Of a stretch of 32,417 bases of DNA, positions 7,774-15,570 are shown one piece after another. The notes below the pieces were generated by a model. The model was not told where the DNA came from. It was given only the letters and a program-made list of their open reading frames with translations, and did no database searches. The DNA is taken from assembly GCA_015069565.1 (NCBI GenBank), contig SVIJ01000017.1, positions 1 to 32,417 on the forward strand, in the 5' to 3' direction. Each line of letters opens with the position of its first letter. Within the stretch, counting starts at the first letter, position 1. The translations under genes were made by a program, and so were the position numbers. The DNA is from Clostridiales bacterium. Its GTDB lineage: Bacteria; Bacillota; Clostridia; Christensenellales; Borkfalkiaceae.

Positions 7774-7814
7774 TTTGCCTTAAATAAAGAAAAAAACTTG
7801 CAAGGAGATATACA

Positions 7815-8657
7815 ATGTATAAGATCGTGCGGAAAGTACAACTCAATCCTACCGTGACGAAGATGGATATTTACGCTCCCTTCGTTGCGAAAAAGGCAAA
7901 GCCCGGGCAGTTCATCATTCTGCGTGTGGACGAAGACGGGGAACGTATTCCCCTGACGGTTGCGGACTACGATAGAGAAGCGGGAACGGTTTCCATCATC
8001 TTCCAAATCGTAGGCGGCGGCACGCAAAGACTGAATGCGAAGGAAGAAGGGGATTTTATCCCCGATTTCGTAGGCCCGTTGGGCAGACCTACCCACATCG
8101 ACGGCTTGAAGAAGGTTTGCGTCGTGGGCGGCGGCGTTGGCTGCGCGATCGCGTTGCCTGTTGCAAAGGCGTTGCACGCGGCTGGCTGCGAAGTGACGTC
8201 GATCATCGGTTTCAGAAGCAAGGATCTCGTGATTTTGGAAGACGAGTTCAAGGCTTGCTCTTCCCGTTTCCATATGATGACGGACGACGGCTCTTACGGC
8301 AGACAGGGGAACGTTTGCGTACCCTTGAACGAAATGCTCTCCGCTGGGGAAACGTTTGACGAAGTAATCACCATCGGGCCGCTGATTATGATGAAATTCG
8401 TGTGCGCGGCAACCAAGCCCTACGGCGTGAAGACGATTGCGAGCATGAACCCGATTATGATCGACGGTACGGGTATGTGCGGCGGCTGTCGTTTGACGGT
8501 GGGCGGCGAAATGAAGTTTGCTTGCGTGGACGGCCCTGAGTTCGACGGCCATTTGATCGACTTTGACGAAGCGATGAGCCGTTCGAGAACGTATTCTGAT
8601 TTTGAAGCGCGCGAAAAGGAAGAAGCGTGCAATCTGTTTAAGAAGGAGGTGGAGTAA
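7815..8657 (+). CDS. nfnA: NADH-dependent ferredoxin:NADP+ oxidoreductase, alpha subunit
   Basis: NfnA carries the NADH-side FAD and a 2Fe-2S cluster of the NfnAB complex. This complex couples ferredoxin and NADH oxidation to NADP+ reduction by flavin-based electron bifurcation in anaerobes. The 280-residue protein has the ferredoxin-reductase barrel with RIPLT (44-48), a nucleotide-binding GGGVGC (105-110) and, near the end, DGTGMCGGC (Asp218, Cys222, Cys225) and FACVDG (Cys237). Three cysteines plus an aspartate is the cluster ligation known for NfnA. Its relative PyrK uses four cysteines, so the residues and the partner gene favour NfnA. The start has an ideal AAGGAGATATACA leader. It lies 1 nt before nfnB. 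Confidence 0.88.
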   Translation: MYKIVRKVQLNPTVTKMDIYAPFVAKKAKPGQFIILRVDEDGERIPLTVADYDREAGTVSIIFQIVGGGTQRLNAKEEGDFIPDFVGPLGRPTHIDGLKKVCVVGGGVGCAIALPVAKALHAAGCEVTSIIGFRSKDLVILEDEFKACSSRFHMMTDDGSYGRQGNVCVPLNEMLSAGETFDEVITIGPLIMMKFVCAATKPYGVKTIASMNPIMIDGTGMCGGCRLTVGGEMKFACVDGPEFDGHLIDFDEAMSRSRTYSDFEAREKEEACNLFKKEVE

Positions 8658-8658
8658 G

Positions 8659-10083
8659 ATGGCACCGAAGTTTAATATGTCCCCTTTGACCAACCCGATG
8701 CCCACGCAAGACCCGAACGTTAGAAACGGGAATTTCAACGAAGTTGCGCTCGGCTACACGCCCGAAATGGCAATCGATGAAGCAAAGCGTTGTATCGGCT
8801 GTAAGAACCATCCCTGTGTGGCGGCTTGCCCTGTAAACATCGACATCCCCGCATTCATCGCAAAGGTCGCGGAAGGGGAGTTTGAAGAAGCATATCAAAT
8901 CATCGCGAAGGATTCCGCATTGCCTGCGGTTTGCGGCAGAGTTTGCCCCCAAGAAACGCAGTGCGAAGGCAAGTGTACGCGTGGGATCAAGGCGGGCTGT
9001 CAGTCCGTTTCCATCGGTAGACTCGAACGCTTCGTTGCCGACTGGCACAACGAACACGCCACCGAAAAACCCGTTCCCGTTCCTTCCAACGGACATAAGG
9101 TCGCGGTGGTCGGCTCTGGGCCTGCAGGGTTGACCTGCGCAGGCGATTTGGCTCGACTTGGCTACGAAGTGACCGTCTTTGAAGCGTTGCACGTTGCAGG
9201 CGGCGTACTCGTGTACGGTATTCCCGAATTCCGTCTTCCCAAGGCGATCGTGCAAAAGGAAGTGGATAACCTGATTGCGCTCGGCGTAAAGATTGAAACG
9301 AACATGGTTATCGGCAGAGTAATCACCATCGAAGAATTGAAGAGCGAATACGGCTTTGACGCGGTGTTTATCGGCTCGGGCGCAGGTTTGCCCAAGTTCA
9401 TGAACATCCCTGGCGAAAGCTTGAAGGGCGTGTACTCGGCAAACGAGTTTTTGACCCGTTCCAACTTGATGAAGGCGTACATGGTAGGCAGTCACACCCC
9501 CATTCAGCACGGTAAGTGCGTGGCGGTTGTCGGCGGCGGCAACGTTGCGATGGACGCGGCGCGTACGGCAAAACGCTTGGGCGCGGAAGTGCATATCATC
9601 TACCGTCGTGGGGAAGAAGAGCTCCCTGCGAGAAAGGAAGAAATCGAGCACGCAAAGGAAGAAGGCATCATCTTTGATTTGCTTACCAACCCCACCAAGA
9701 TTTTGGCGACGGCGGAAACCGATCCCCGCAGCCCCCACTACGGTTGGGTGGACGGCATCGAATGTATCCGTATGGAGCTTGGCGAGCCCGACGAAAGCGG
9801 TCGTCGTTCCCCCAAGGCTGTGCCTGGTAGTGAGTTCGTAATCCCCGTGGATTGCGTGATTATGTCGCTGGGTACTTCCCCGAACCCGCTTTTGAAGGCA
9901 ACGACGCCTGGACTGGAAACCTTACGTCGTGGCGAAATCGCGGTGGACGAAGTGGGTAAGACATCCATTGAAGGCGTGTATTGCGGCGGTGACGCGGCAA
10001 CGGGCGCGGCAACCGTTATCAAGGCGATGGGCGCAGGTAAGGTCGCGGCAAAGGCGATAGACGAATATATTCGTAGTAAGTAA
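8659..10083 (+). CDS. nfnB: NADH-dependent ferredoxin:NADP+ oxidoreductase, beta subunit (glutamate synthase small-chain family)
   Basis: NfnB holds the bifurcating FAD, two 4Fe-4S clusters and the NADP(H) site. The 474-residue protein shows N-terminal cysteines CIGCKNHPCVAACP (45-58) and CGRVCPQETQCEGKC (92-106), the FAD motif GSGPAG (152-157), GGVLVYGIPEFRLPK and the NADPH motif GGGNVAMDAART (292-303). The same fold serves as the GltD subunit of glutamate synthase. With nfnA directly upstream and no large GltB gene nearby, NfnB is preferred. The ATG at 8659 is preceded by AAGGAGGTGGAG inside the end of nfnA. A terminator follows 13 nt after the stop. Confidence 0.88.
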   Translation: MAPKFNMSPLTNPMPTQDPNVRNGNFNEVALGYTPEMAIDEAKRCIGCKNHPCVAACPVNIDIPAFIAKVAEGEFEEAYQIIAKDSALPAVCGRVCPQETQCEGKCTRGIKAGCQSVSIGRLERFVADWHNEHATEKPVPVPSNGHKVAVVGSGPAGLTCAGDLARLGYEVTVFEALHVAGGVLVYGIPEFRLPKAIVQKEVDNLIALGVKIETNMVIGRVITIEELKSEYGFDAVFIGSGAGLPKFMNIPGESLKGVYSANEFLTRSNLMKAYMVGSHTPIQHGKCVAVVGGGNVAMDAARTAKRLGAEVHIIYRRGEEELPARKEEIEHAKEEGIIFDLLTNPTKILATAETDPRSPHYGWVDGIECIRMELGEPDESGRRSPKAVPGSEFVIPVDCVIMSLGTSPNPLLKATTPGLETLRRGEIAVDEVGKTSIEGVYCGGDAATGAATVIKAMGAGKVAAKAIDEYIRSK

Positions 10084-10095
10084 ATAATAAGAAAA

Positions 10096-10126
10096 ACGGA
10101 GCGTGAAAATTCGCTCTGTTTTTTTT
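10096..10126 (+). terminator. Intrinsic terminator after nfnB
   Basis: The arms acggagcg and cgctctgt form an 8-bp stem (one G-U pair) closed by about eight nucleotides and followed by eight T. Confidence 0.85.
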
Positions 10127-10135
10127 GTTTGGCTC

Positions 10136-10164
10136 TTGACAAGTTTATAATTCTATGATAAAAT
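10136..10164 (+). promoter_or_regulatory. Sigma-A promoter for the membrane protein at 10214
   Basis: TTGACA (10136-10141), a 17-nt spacer ending in TG, and TAAAAT (10159-10164) form a near-consensus promoter. It lies directly after the nfn terminator, so the following gene is a separate transcription unit. Confidence 0.75.
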
Positions 10165-10213
10165 AATAGAAATTGTACGTATTATTAAAATTTTGTACAA
10201 AAGGAGAATATTT

Positions 10214-11272
10214 ATGGGGTTCTTTAAGGGTTTGTGGCGTTTAATTGCAACGGTGCTTGCACATGTCGGTCTGTTCATAGTAGTGATGATTTTACAAAGC
10301 ATTTTTGGCGACGATTCGAATAGCGTCGATATGGCGGTGTGGATGATGCCCGTTTTGCTTTCCTTGGTAGTTTGCGTTGTAAACGTGGTGTTGTACGACG
10401 TACTGGATTTGGGTATTCTTGATAACACGGTCGGTAGATTTATCAAGGCAGTAATTTTCTTTACGGCTACGATTGTTGCATTGATTCTTCAACTTTCTTC
10501 CTGTCTTCCAGAAGAGTTTGGTATGGGAGAATCTGAAGGTCTGTTTGTTAATATTTTCTTCTTTGGATCAACTTGCACGGGCGGTGTTGCAACTTTCCTT
10601 TGGTGTAAAAGGATGGAAGAAGACGAAGATGAAGGCGTTTGGTTGATAGGGCCGATTTCAGTTGGTATCAGCTTGGTGGTAGGCATTGTGTTGCTTATTT
10701 TATCGAGCGTCCTTTCGGGTGCAACTTGGGTGGCTTGGCTCGGCTTTATCCTTTCTGTCGGTGCGGTGGTGTTTGCGATGCTTAAAGACGGTATTCCTTA
10801 TACCGAAATCGACGGCGTTTTGAACTTTGGCAGCAGCAGATCGTCCTATTCGTCCAGCAGTAGTAGCAGTTCTTCAAGCTACACGCCCAGACCCCAAAAG
10901 CCGTCTACGCCTGCTTCTCGTACGCATGATAACTACGATCAGCTTGGCACGGCGATGAGAAGAGTTGCAAGCAGGGCTTCGGGTACGCAGTACGTACACG
11001 CAGGCACAAAGTTATTTAAGAAGGTCAGCGTGAGCATCTCGGGTACGTCAATCACTTTCACAATCAGCGCGGAATACGGCTTGCCTTCCAACGTCACGCA
11101 GTCGGATATGAGCTATATTTCCGACGATATCCAAAGAGCTTTGTCCGATGTGGTGGACGAAGTTTTGAGCGAAGCGGATTCCGAAATTGATACCCTGCGC
11201 GATTTGTATACGAATTACGATAAGGACTATCATTTGGCTACGCGTAGCGGCGGTATTCGACAGGCTTATTGA
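10214..11272 (+). CDS. Unrecognised multi-pass membrane protein with poly-serine linker and soluble C-terminal domain
   Basis: I do not recognise this 352-residue protein. It shows six hydrophobic segments (about 8-31, 41-62, 76-96, 109-130, 142-167 and 171-190). An acidic loop, EEDEDE (135-140), sits between the fourth and fifth. Residues 207-222 are almost all serine. A proline/threonine stretch follows, and then a soluble domain of about 110 residues that looks alpha/beta: VSVSISGTSITFTISAEYG followed by an acidic helix. This layout suggests a membrane anchor joined by a flexible tether to a cytoplasmic or external domain. No catalytic motif is evident. The ATG at 10214 has AAAAGGAGA 7 nt upstream and its own promoter, and the T-box promoter follows 20 nt after its stop. 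It is a single-gene unit. Confidence 0.7.
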   Translation: MGFFKGLWRLIATVLAHVGLFIVVMILQSIFGDDSNSVDMAVWMMPVLLSLVVCVVNVVLYDVLDLGILDNTVGRFIKAVIFFTATIVALILQLSSCLPEEFGMGESEGLFVNIFFFGSTCTGGVATFLWCKRMEEDEDEGVWLIGPISVGISLVVGIVLLILSSVLSGATWVAWLGFILSVGAVVFAMLKDGIPYTEIDGVLNFGSSRSSYSSSSSSSSSSYTPRPQKPSTPASRTHDNYDQLGTAMRRVASRASGTQYVHAGTKLFKKVSVSISGTSITFTISAEYGLPSNVTQSDMSYISDDIQRALSDVVDEVLSEADSEIDTLRDLYTNYDKDYHLATRSGGIRQAY

Positions 11273-11291
11273 TTTTTATACGAAAAAACGT

Positions 11292-11320
11292 TTGACAAAT
11301 ATCTAATAAATAGATATAAT
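11292..11320 (+). promoter_or_regulatory. Perfect-consensus sigma-A promoter for the pheS T-box leader
   Basis: TTGACA (11292-11297), 17 nt and TATAAT (11315-11320) match the consensus exactly. Transcription should begin near 11327, about 12 nt before T-box stem I. Confidence 0.85.
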
Positions 11321-11326
11321 ATATCT

Positions 11327-11586
11327 ATACTTAAAAAAGGCAATGAACAAGTTGGGATCTTTCATATTCCGTTTTGCAGAGATCGTATCCGTAGGCTGAA
11401 AGGTACGAATTCGGAGAAGGGTTGCCGTTTCGCTTGGGAGCCGCGACGGGGAAAATAGAGTAGTCGTCGCCGCGTTTCGCGCGTGATAGCGAAAAAGAAG
11501 GCAGGGCGTTTTCGCCTTGCGAATACAGGTGGTACCGCGGTTTATGTCGCCCTGTGTGCAGTTGCATGCAGGGCGCACTTTTTTTG
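11327..11586 (+). ncRNA. T-box riboswitch leader, phenylalanine-specific
   Basis: The leader contains the T-box signature AGGTGGTACCGCGG at 11527-11540, whose bulge pairs with the CCA end of uncharged tRNA. Stem I starts with ggcaat (11339) and closes with ttgcc near 11421-11425. On its 3' side, GAA is followed by TTC at 11410-11412, a Phe codon suitable as specifier, consistent with pheS downstream. The competing terminator has arms cgccctg and cagggcg (11548-11575) with inner tgca/tgca pairing, followed by seven or more T (11579-11586). When uncharged tRNA-Phe binds, the antiterminator should form and transcription continue. The specifier register is inferred by eye. Confidence 0.9.
11548..11586 (+). 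terminator. T-box regulated terminator
   Basis: Stem 11548-11575 with a following T-run at 11579-11586. Its 5' side overlaps the region needed after the T-box sequence, as expected for an antiterminator/terminator switch. Confidence 0.85.
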
Positions 11587-11590
11587 CCTG

Positions 11591-11628
11591 TAAAATACTT
11601 CGCAATACTTTGTCGGGCTTGCGTTTTC
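11591..11628 (+). repeat. Dispersed repeat R1, copy A (before pheS)
   Basis: Positions 11594-11627 match 12818-12851 at 31 of 34 bases in the same orientation. A diverged third copy lies at 31406-31443 (29 of 38). The following 160 nt up to pheS contain a stem tttccc...gggaaa around cgtac/gtacg (about 11625-11670), with no convincing gene and no promoter. A T-box terminator is normally followed closely by the gene, so this block of about 200 nt looks inserted. Confidence 0.65.
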
Positions 11629-11792
11629 CCTTGGTCACGTACGTCTATGTACGCTCCCGTCGGGAAAGCCGCGCCCTTCGCGTCTTGCTCGTATTTTCCG
11701 ACGGCAAACCCACTTCGGATAGGCTTTCGCGGCGGCAAGCTAAAAACTCACTATCACTCAAATAGATAAACAAACCTTAAAAGGAGAACAAT

Positions 11793-12806
11793 ATGCAGGA
11801 AAAAATCAATGCGTTGCGCCAAGAGATTTTGGCGGCAATGGAAAAGACGGAAAGCGGTAGAGCGCTGTACGAATTGAAGGTGAAGTTCCAACAGGAGCTC
11901 AAAACGATCATGGCGGGTATGAAGGATTTGCCCAAGGAAGAAAAGCCCGTATTTGGGAAGATCGTCAACGAGTTCAAGCAGAGTATGGAAGCTGCCTTTG
12001 AAGCGCGCGCCGTCGTTGTAAAGGAAAAGGAAATGCAACAAAAATACGCCGCAGAGCGTATCGACATATCCATGCCCGGCAAAAAGTACACGGCGGGGGC
12101 TTTGCATCCCATCACCTTGGTGAAAAACGAGCTCATCGACATTTTCGCTGGTATGGGCTTTAAGATGTTTGAAGGCCCTGAAATTGAAACCGATTACTAC
12201 AATTTCACGGCACTCAACACTCCGAAGGATCACCCTGCAAGAGATATGCAGGATACCTTCTATTTGGCGGAAAATCTGCTCCTTCGCACGCAGACGTCCG
12301 CAGGGCAAATCCGCGTTATGGAAAAGGAAGCGCCCCCCATTAAAATCCTTTCCCCTGGTAGAGTGTTCCGTTCGGACGACGACGCGACCCATTCCCCGAT
12401 GTTCCATCAAATGGAAGGACTGGTGGTGGATAAGGGTATCACCCTTTGCGATTTGCAGGGTATGCTTGGCGAGTTCGCGCGGAAGATGTTCACGTCGTCC
12501 ACGAAGGTGCGCTTGCGTCCTTCCTATTTCCCCTTCACTGAACCGAGCGTAGAAGTGGATCTTTCCTGTTCGGAATGCGGCGGCAAGGGCTGTCGTCTTT
12601 GCAAGGGTACGGGCTGGATTGAAGTGCTCGGCGCAGGGATGGTCAATCGTCACGTCTTGGAAAACTGCGGCGTAGATCCCGACGAATACACGGGCTTTGC
12701 GTTCGGTATGGGGATTGAGCGTATTGCGATGCTCAAATACGGTATCAACAACATCAAGACGTTGTTTGAGAATGATATACGCTTTATCTCTCAATTTGAA
12801 GATTAA
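11793..12806 (+). CDS. pheS: Phenylalanyl-tRNA synthetase alpha subunit
   Basis: PheS carries the class II catalytic core of the (alpha-beta)2 enzyme that charges tRNA-Phe. The 337-residue protein has an N-terminal coiled-coil (about 1-90) that binds tRNA, HPITLV at 105-110, the motif 2 region [19 protein letters not shown] (191-209) and motif 3 in [14 protein letters not shown] (301-314). A zinc-knuckle-like insert with Cys259, 262, 267 and 270 precedes TGWIEVLG; it is common in Bacillota PheS. The start has AAAAGGAGAACAAT before ATG. The gene is controlled by the T-box leader. Unusually, 325 nt of repeat-rich DNA separate it from pheT, its obligate partner. Confidence 0.96.
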   Translation: MQEKINALRQEILAAMEKTESGRALYELKVKFQQELKTIMAGMKDLPKEEKPVFGKIVNEFKQSMEAAFEARAVVVKEKEMQQKYAAERIDISMPGKKYTAGALHPITLVKNELIDIFAGMGFKMFEGPEIETDYYNFTALNTPKDHPARDMQDTFYLAENLLLRTQTSAGQIRVMEKEAPPIKILSPGRVFRSDDDATHSPMFHQMEGLVVDKGITLCDLQGMLGEFARKMFTSSTKVRLRPSYFPFTEPSVEVDLSCSECGGKGCRLCKGTGWIEVLGAGMVNRHVLENCGVDPDEYTGFAFGMGIERIAMLKYGINNIKTLFENDIRFISQFED

Positions 12807-12817
12807 AAAACGACGTA

Positions 12818-12851
12818 TATACTTCACAATACTTTGTCGGGTTTGCGTTTT
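12818..12851 (+). repeat. Dispersed repeat R1, copy B (after pheS)
   Basis: This block begins 11 nt after the pheS stop and matches copy A (11594-11627) at 31 of 34 bases, direct orientation, offset 1224 nt. It is followed by a hairpin gccgt/acggc (12864-12879) and then by the palindrome array. Together copies A and B bracket pheS exactly. Confidence 0.65.
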
Positions 12852-12888
12852 GTTCGCATCTACGCCGTTTTTGCACGGCACGAGATCA

Positions 12889-13100
12889 GTGAATTGATTT
12901 ATTCAAAATAAATCGTGAATTGCCCTTACGGGCGAGAAATGAAACTTGCAGTTTCGTGAATTGATTGCCAAAGGCAATCGTTATGGAAAAATAAAAATTT
13001 AGCCTTAACGCAAGGCAAAGCCTTGCAATTCACGTTTTCGTTTGAAAACAATTCACGACGGCATAGCCGTCAATTCACGCATACAAAGGATGCAATTCAC
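12889..13100 (+). repeat. Mirrored modular palindrome array between pheS and pheT
   Basis: Eight different short hairpins are separated by 7-nt linkers. Left linkers are GTGAATT at 12889, 12915 and 12956, and a degenerate GAGAAAT at 12934. Right linkers are AATTCAC at 13027, 13050, 13072 and 13094. Hairpins lie at 12896-12914, 12922-12933, 12941-12955, 12963-12979, 13010-13026, 13034-13049, 13057-13071 and 13079-13093. All are 12-19 nt, begin with G and end with C, and have loops of 3-4 nt except the last (7 nt). An AT-rich centre (12980-13009) is itself edged by gttatgg/ccttaac. Left linkers are complementary to right linkers, so the whole block can fold as one nested, branched structure. 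No T-run marks it as a terminator. I cannot match it to a named family. Confidence 0.85.
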
Positions 13101-13131
13101 TTAAAGTAAATATGAATTTAGGAGAAAAACA

Positions 13132-15570
13132 ATGAAAGTACCTTTCAGTTGGTTAAAAGATTACGTAGAAATTGATATCACCGCGCAGGAGCTTGCGGAA
13201 AAGCTCTTTTCTTGCGGTTTTGAAGTGGAAGAGCTCATCTACCTTGGCGAAAAAATCAGCCGCGTGGTGGTGGGCGAAGTAAAGGCGCTCACCCCCCATC
13301 CTGACAGCGACCATATGCAGGTTTGCGTTGTGGACTGCGGCGACGAATACGGTAGAGAACTGCAAATTGTCACGGGTGCGCCCAACGTGTACGTGGGCAT
13401 GAAGACGCCCTGCGCGCTCGATGGCTCGACGGTAGTCGAAAGCGACCCCAGACAGCTTGAAAAGAACCCCGACGCGGTGAAGAAAATCAAGAAGGGCAAG
13501 CTTCGCGGCGTGGAATCGTGCGGTATGCTTTGTTCGGGGGAAGAGCTTGGCATCAACGACGATTATTACGACGGCGCAGAAGTGAACGGCTTGCTTGATT
13601 TGGCAAAGGATACCGTCGTGGGTACGGATATTAAGCAGGTAGTGGGCTTGGACGACTGGATTTTTGATATTTCCATCACTGCAAACCGCCCCGATTGCCA
13701 GAGCGTTTTAGGGATTGCGCGCGAAGTTGCGGCGGTTCTCAAAAAGCCCTTGAAGCACCCTGACGTTTCCTTCACGGCGAAAAAATCTTCCGCCGCGCCT
13801 GTTGCGGTGGAAGTGCTTGCACCCGATCTTTGCCCCCGATACGTAGGGCATTACGTCGAAGACGTAAAGGGCGGCAAGACGCCTGCTTGGATGCGTAAGC
13901 GTTTGGCGCTTTCGGGGATTCGTTCCATTTCGCCCATCGTCGACATCACGAACTTTGTGCTCCTTGAAATGGGGCAGCCCATGCACGCGTTTGATGCGGA
14001 CGAAATCGGCGGCAGAAAGATTGTCGTAAGAAGGGCAAACGACGGCGAAAAGATCGTCACGCTCGATGAGAAAGAGTTTACGCTCACCCACGACAACCTT
14101 GTCATTTGCGACGGCAACAAGCCTGTTGCGCTTGCAGGGATCATGGGCGGCTTGAATAGCGGCATCAAGGACGATACGAAGAACGTTTACTTCGAGTCCG
14201 CAAAGTTCGCGCGTGACAGCGTTCGTAAGACGTCGCGTGCGCTCGGGCAGTCTTCCGATTCGTCTTCGCGCTTTGAAAAGGGCGTGGATACGTACACGAA
14301 CGGCTTGGGTATGGCAAGAGCTCTGCACTTGATTGAAGAGTTTGCTTGCGGCACGGTCACCGACATTTGCGCGGACGTTTGCGCGGTTGATCTTTCCGAA
14401 CGAAAGATGGTTGCGTCCGTTTCGAAAATCAACGCTTTGCTCGGTATTCAAGTGCCCGATCAAGAGATCGTGGCAATCCTTTCGCGCTTGAACTTCCGTC
14501 CCGAAATCAACGGCGACACGCTGACGGTGACCGTTCCTGGCTACCGTGACGACGTTGATAACTATCCCGACCTTGCGGAAGAAGTGATCCGTATGTACGG
14601 CTACGATAAGCTCGTGCCCACCTTCTTGGAAGCGGCGGCGGTGACGGGCGGCGGCTTGACGGACGAGCAAAAGAAGGAAATGCACTTGAAGAACTTGCTC
14701 AAAACGCAAGGCTACTATGAAGCGCACAACTATTCCTTCTATTCCCCCAAGGATTTGGATTTGATGCGTATTCCCGAAGACGGCGTGGAGCGCAACGCGG
14801 TGCGGATTTTGAACCCGATCAGCGAAGAGCTTTCCATTATGCGTACCTTCCTTGCGCCTTCGATGCTGGCAAATGCCGTACGCAACATTCGTCGCGGCAA
14901 CGATGAAGGGAGAGAGTTTGAAATTGCCAACGTCTTCCTGCCCCGCGATACGGCGGCGAGCGAACAACCTGACGAAAGAAAGCATCTCGTCTTCTCGATC
15001 TGGGGCGCGAAGTGCGACTTCTTCGATATCAAGGGTACGGTAGAAGCGATTGCAGAAACCTTCCACTTGCCGTTCTCTTACGTTCGCGCGGAAAAAACCT
15101 ACCTTCATCCTGGCGTTTCCGCGAGCGTTATGCTCGGCAAAACGGTGGTGGGTGAAATCGGTGAACTCGACCCTGCTATTGCCCTTTCGCTTGGTTTGGA
15201 TAAAAAAGTGTACCTTGGCGAGCTCGATCTTTACGCGCTTGCGGAAAGTATGGACGACGCGGTACGCTATACCAACCTGCCCAAGTTCCCTGCGGTAAAG
15301 CGTGACTTTGCGCTCATCGTAGACGAAAAGCTTACCTGCGGTGAAATTGAAGAAGTGTTGATGCACTCGTGCAAGTACGTGACGAAGGCGGTGCTCTTCG
15401 ACGTGTACCGTGGCGGTCAGTTGCCCGAAGGGAAGAAGAGTATGGCGTTCACGCTCACCTTCACGCCCGACGCTACGGCGGAAAAGGGCTTTACGCCTGA
15501 AAGCTTGGACGGCTTCGTTAAAAAGATTTTGGGCAACTTGAAATTTAAGCTGGGGATCGAATTGCGCTAA
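13132..15570 (+). CDS. pheT: Phenylalanyl-tRNA synthetase beta subunit
   Basis: PheT is the large non-catalytic subunit that holds tRNA-Phe and edits mischarged Tyr-tRNA-Phe. At 812 residues it has the full Bacillota length. The N-terminal EMAP/OB-type tRNA-binding domain includes VVGEVKALTPHPDSDHMQVC (about 45-64). It is followed by the B3/B4 editing region with ITNFVLLEMGQPMHAFDAD, the B5 domain with PGYRDDVDNYPDLAEEVIR, the inactive synthetase-like core, and the C-terminal FDX-ACB anticodon-binding domain with PKFPAVKRDFALIVDE. The ATG has GGAGAAAAACA upstream. No promoter is visible in the 325-nt gap after pheS, so expression should come from readthrough under T-box control. The stop shares one base with the truB start. 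Confidence 0.96.
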   Translation: MKVPFSWLKDYVEIDITAQELAEKLFSCGFEVEELIYLGEKISRVVVGEVKALTPHPDSDHMQVCVVDCGDEYGRELQIVTGAPNVYVGMKTPCALDGSTVVESDPRQLEKNPDAVKKIKKGKLRGVESCGMLCSGEELGINDDYYDGAEVNGLLDLAKDTVVGTDIKQVVGLDDWIFDISITANRPDCQSVLGIAREVAAVLKKPLKHPDVSFTAKKSSAAPVAVEVLAPDLCPRYVGHYVEDVKGGKTPAWMRKRLALSGIRSISPIVDITNFVLLEMGQPMHAFDADEIGGRKIVVRRANDGEKIVTLDEKEFTLTHDNLVICDGNKPVALAGIMGGLNSGIKDDTKNVYFESAKFARDSVRKTSRALGQSSDSSSRFEKGVDTYTNGLGMARALHLIEEFACGTVTDICADVCAVDLSERKMVASVSKINALLGIQVPDQEIVAILSRLNFRPEINGDTLTVTVPGYRDDVDNYPDLAEEVIRMYGYDKLVPTFLEAAAVTGGGLTDEQKKEMHLKNLLKTQGYYEAHNYSFYSPKDLDLMRIPEDGVERNAVRILNPISEELSIMRTFLAPSMLANAVRNIRRGNDEGREFEIANVFLPRDTAASEQPDERKHLVFSIWGAKCDFFDIKGTVEAIAETFHLPFSYVRAEKTYLHPGVSASVMLGKTVVGEIGELDPAIALSLGLDKKVYLGELDLYALAESMDDAVRYTNLPKFPAVKRDFALIVDEKLTCGEIEEVLMHSCKYVTKAVLFDVYRGGQLPEGKKSMAFTLTFTPDATAEKGFTPESLDGFVKKILGNLKFKLGIELR

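Noticed and set aside
8659-10083. Small subunit of glutamate synthase (gltD)
   Set aside because: The fold is shared, but no large GltB subunit is present and the upstream partner has NfnA-type cluster ligands, so the Nfn complex is the better reading.
11517-11769. Two short plus-strand frames between the T-box terminator and pheS (11517-11765 and 11554-11769)
   Set aside because: They begin inside the T-box terminator region and run through the dispersed repeat; parts reappear wherever the repeat occurs, so they are best seen as translated repeat, not genes.
12889-13100. A CRISPR array
   Set aside because: The repeated unit is only 7 nt, the spaced elements are palindromes of 12-19 nt, the linker orientation flips in the middle, and no cas genes are nearby.
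11273-13131. A transposon or IS element carrying pheS
   Set aside because: The flanking copies are short direct repeats without terminal inverted repeats or transposase, and pheS with its T-box is an ordinary housekeeping gene.
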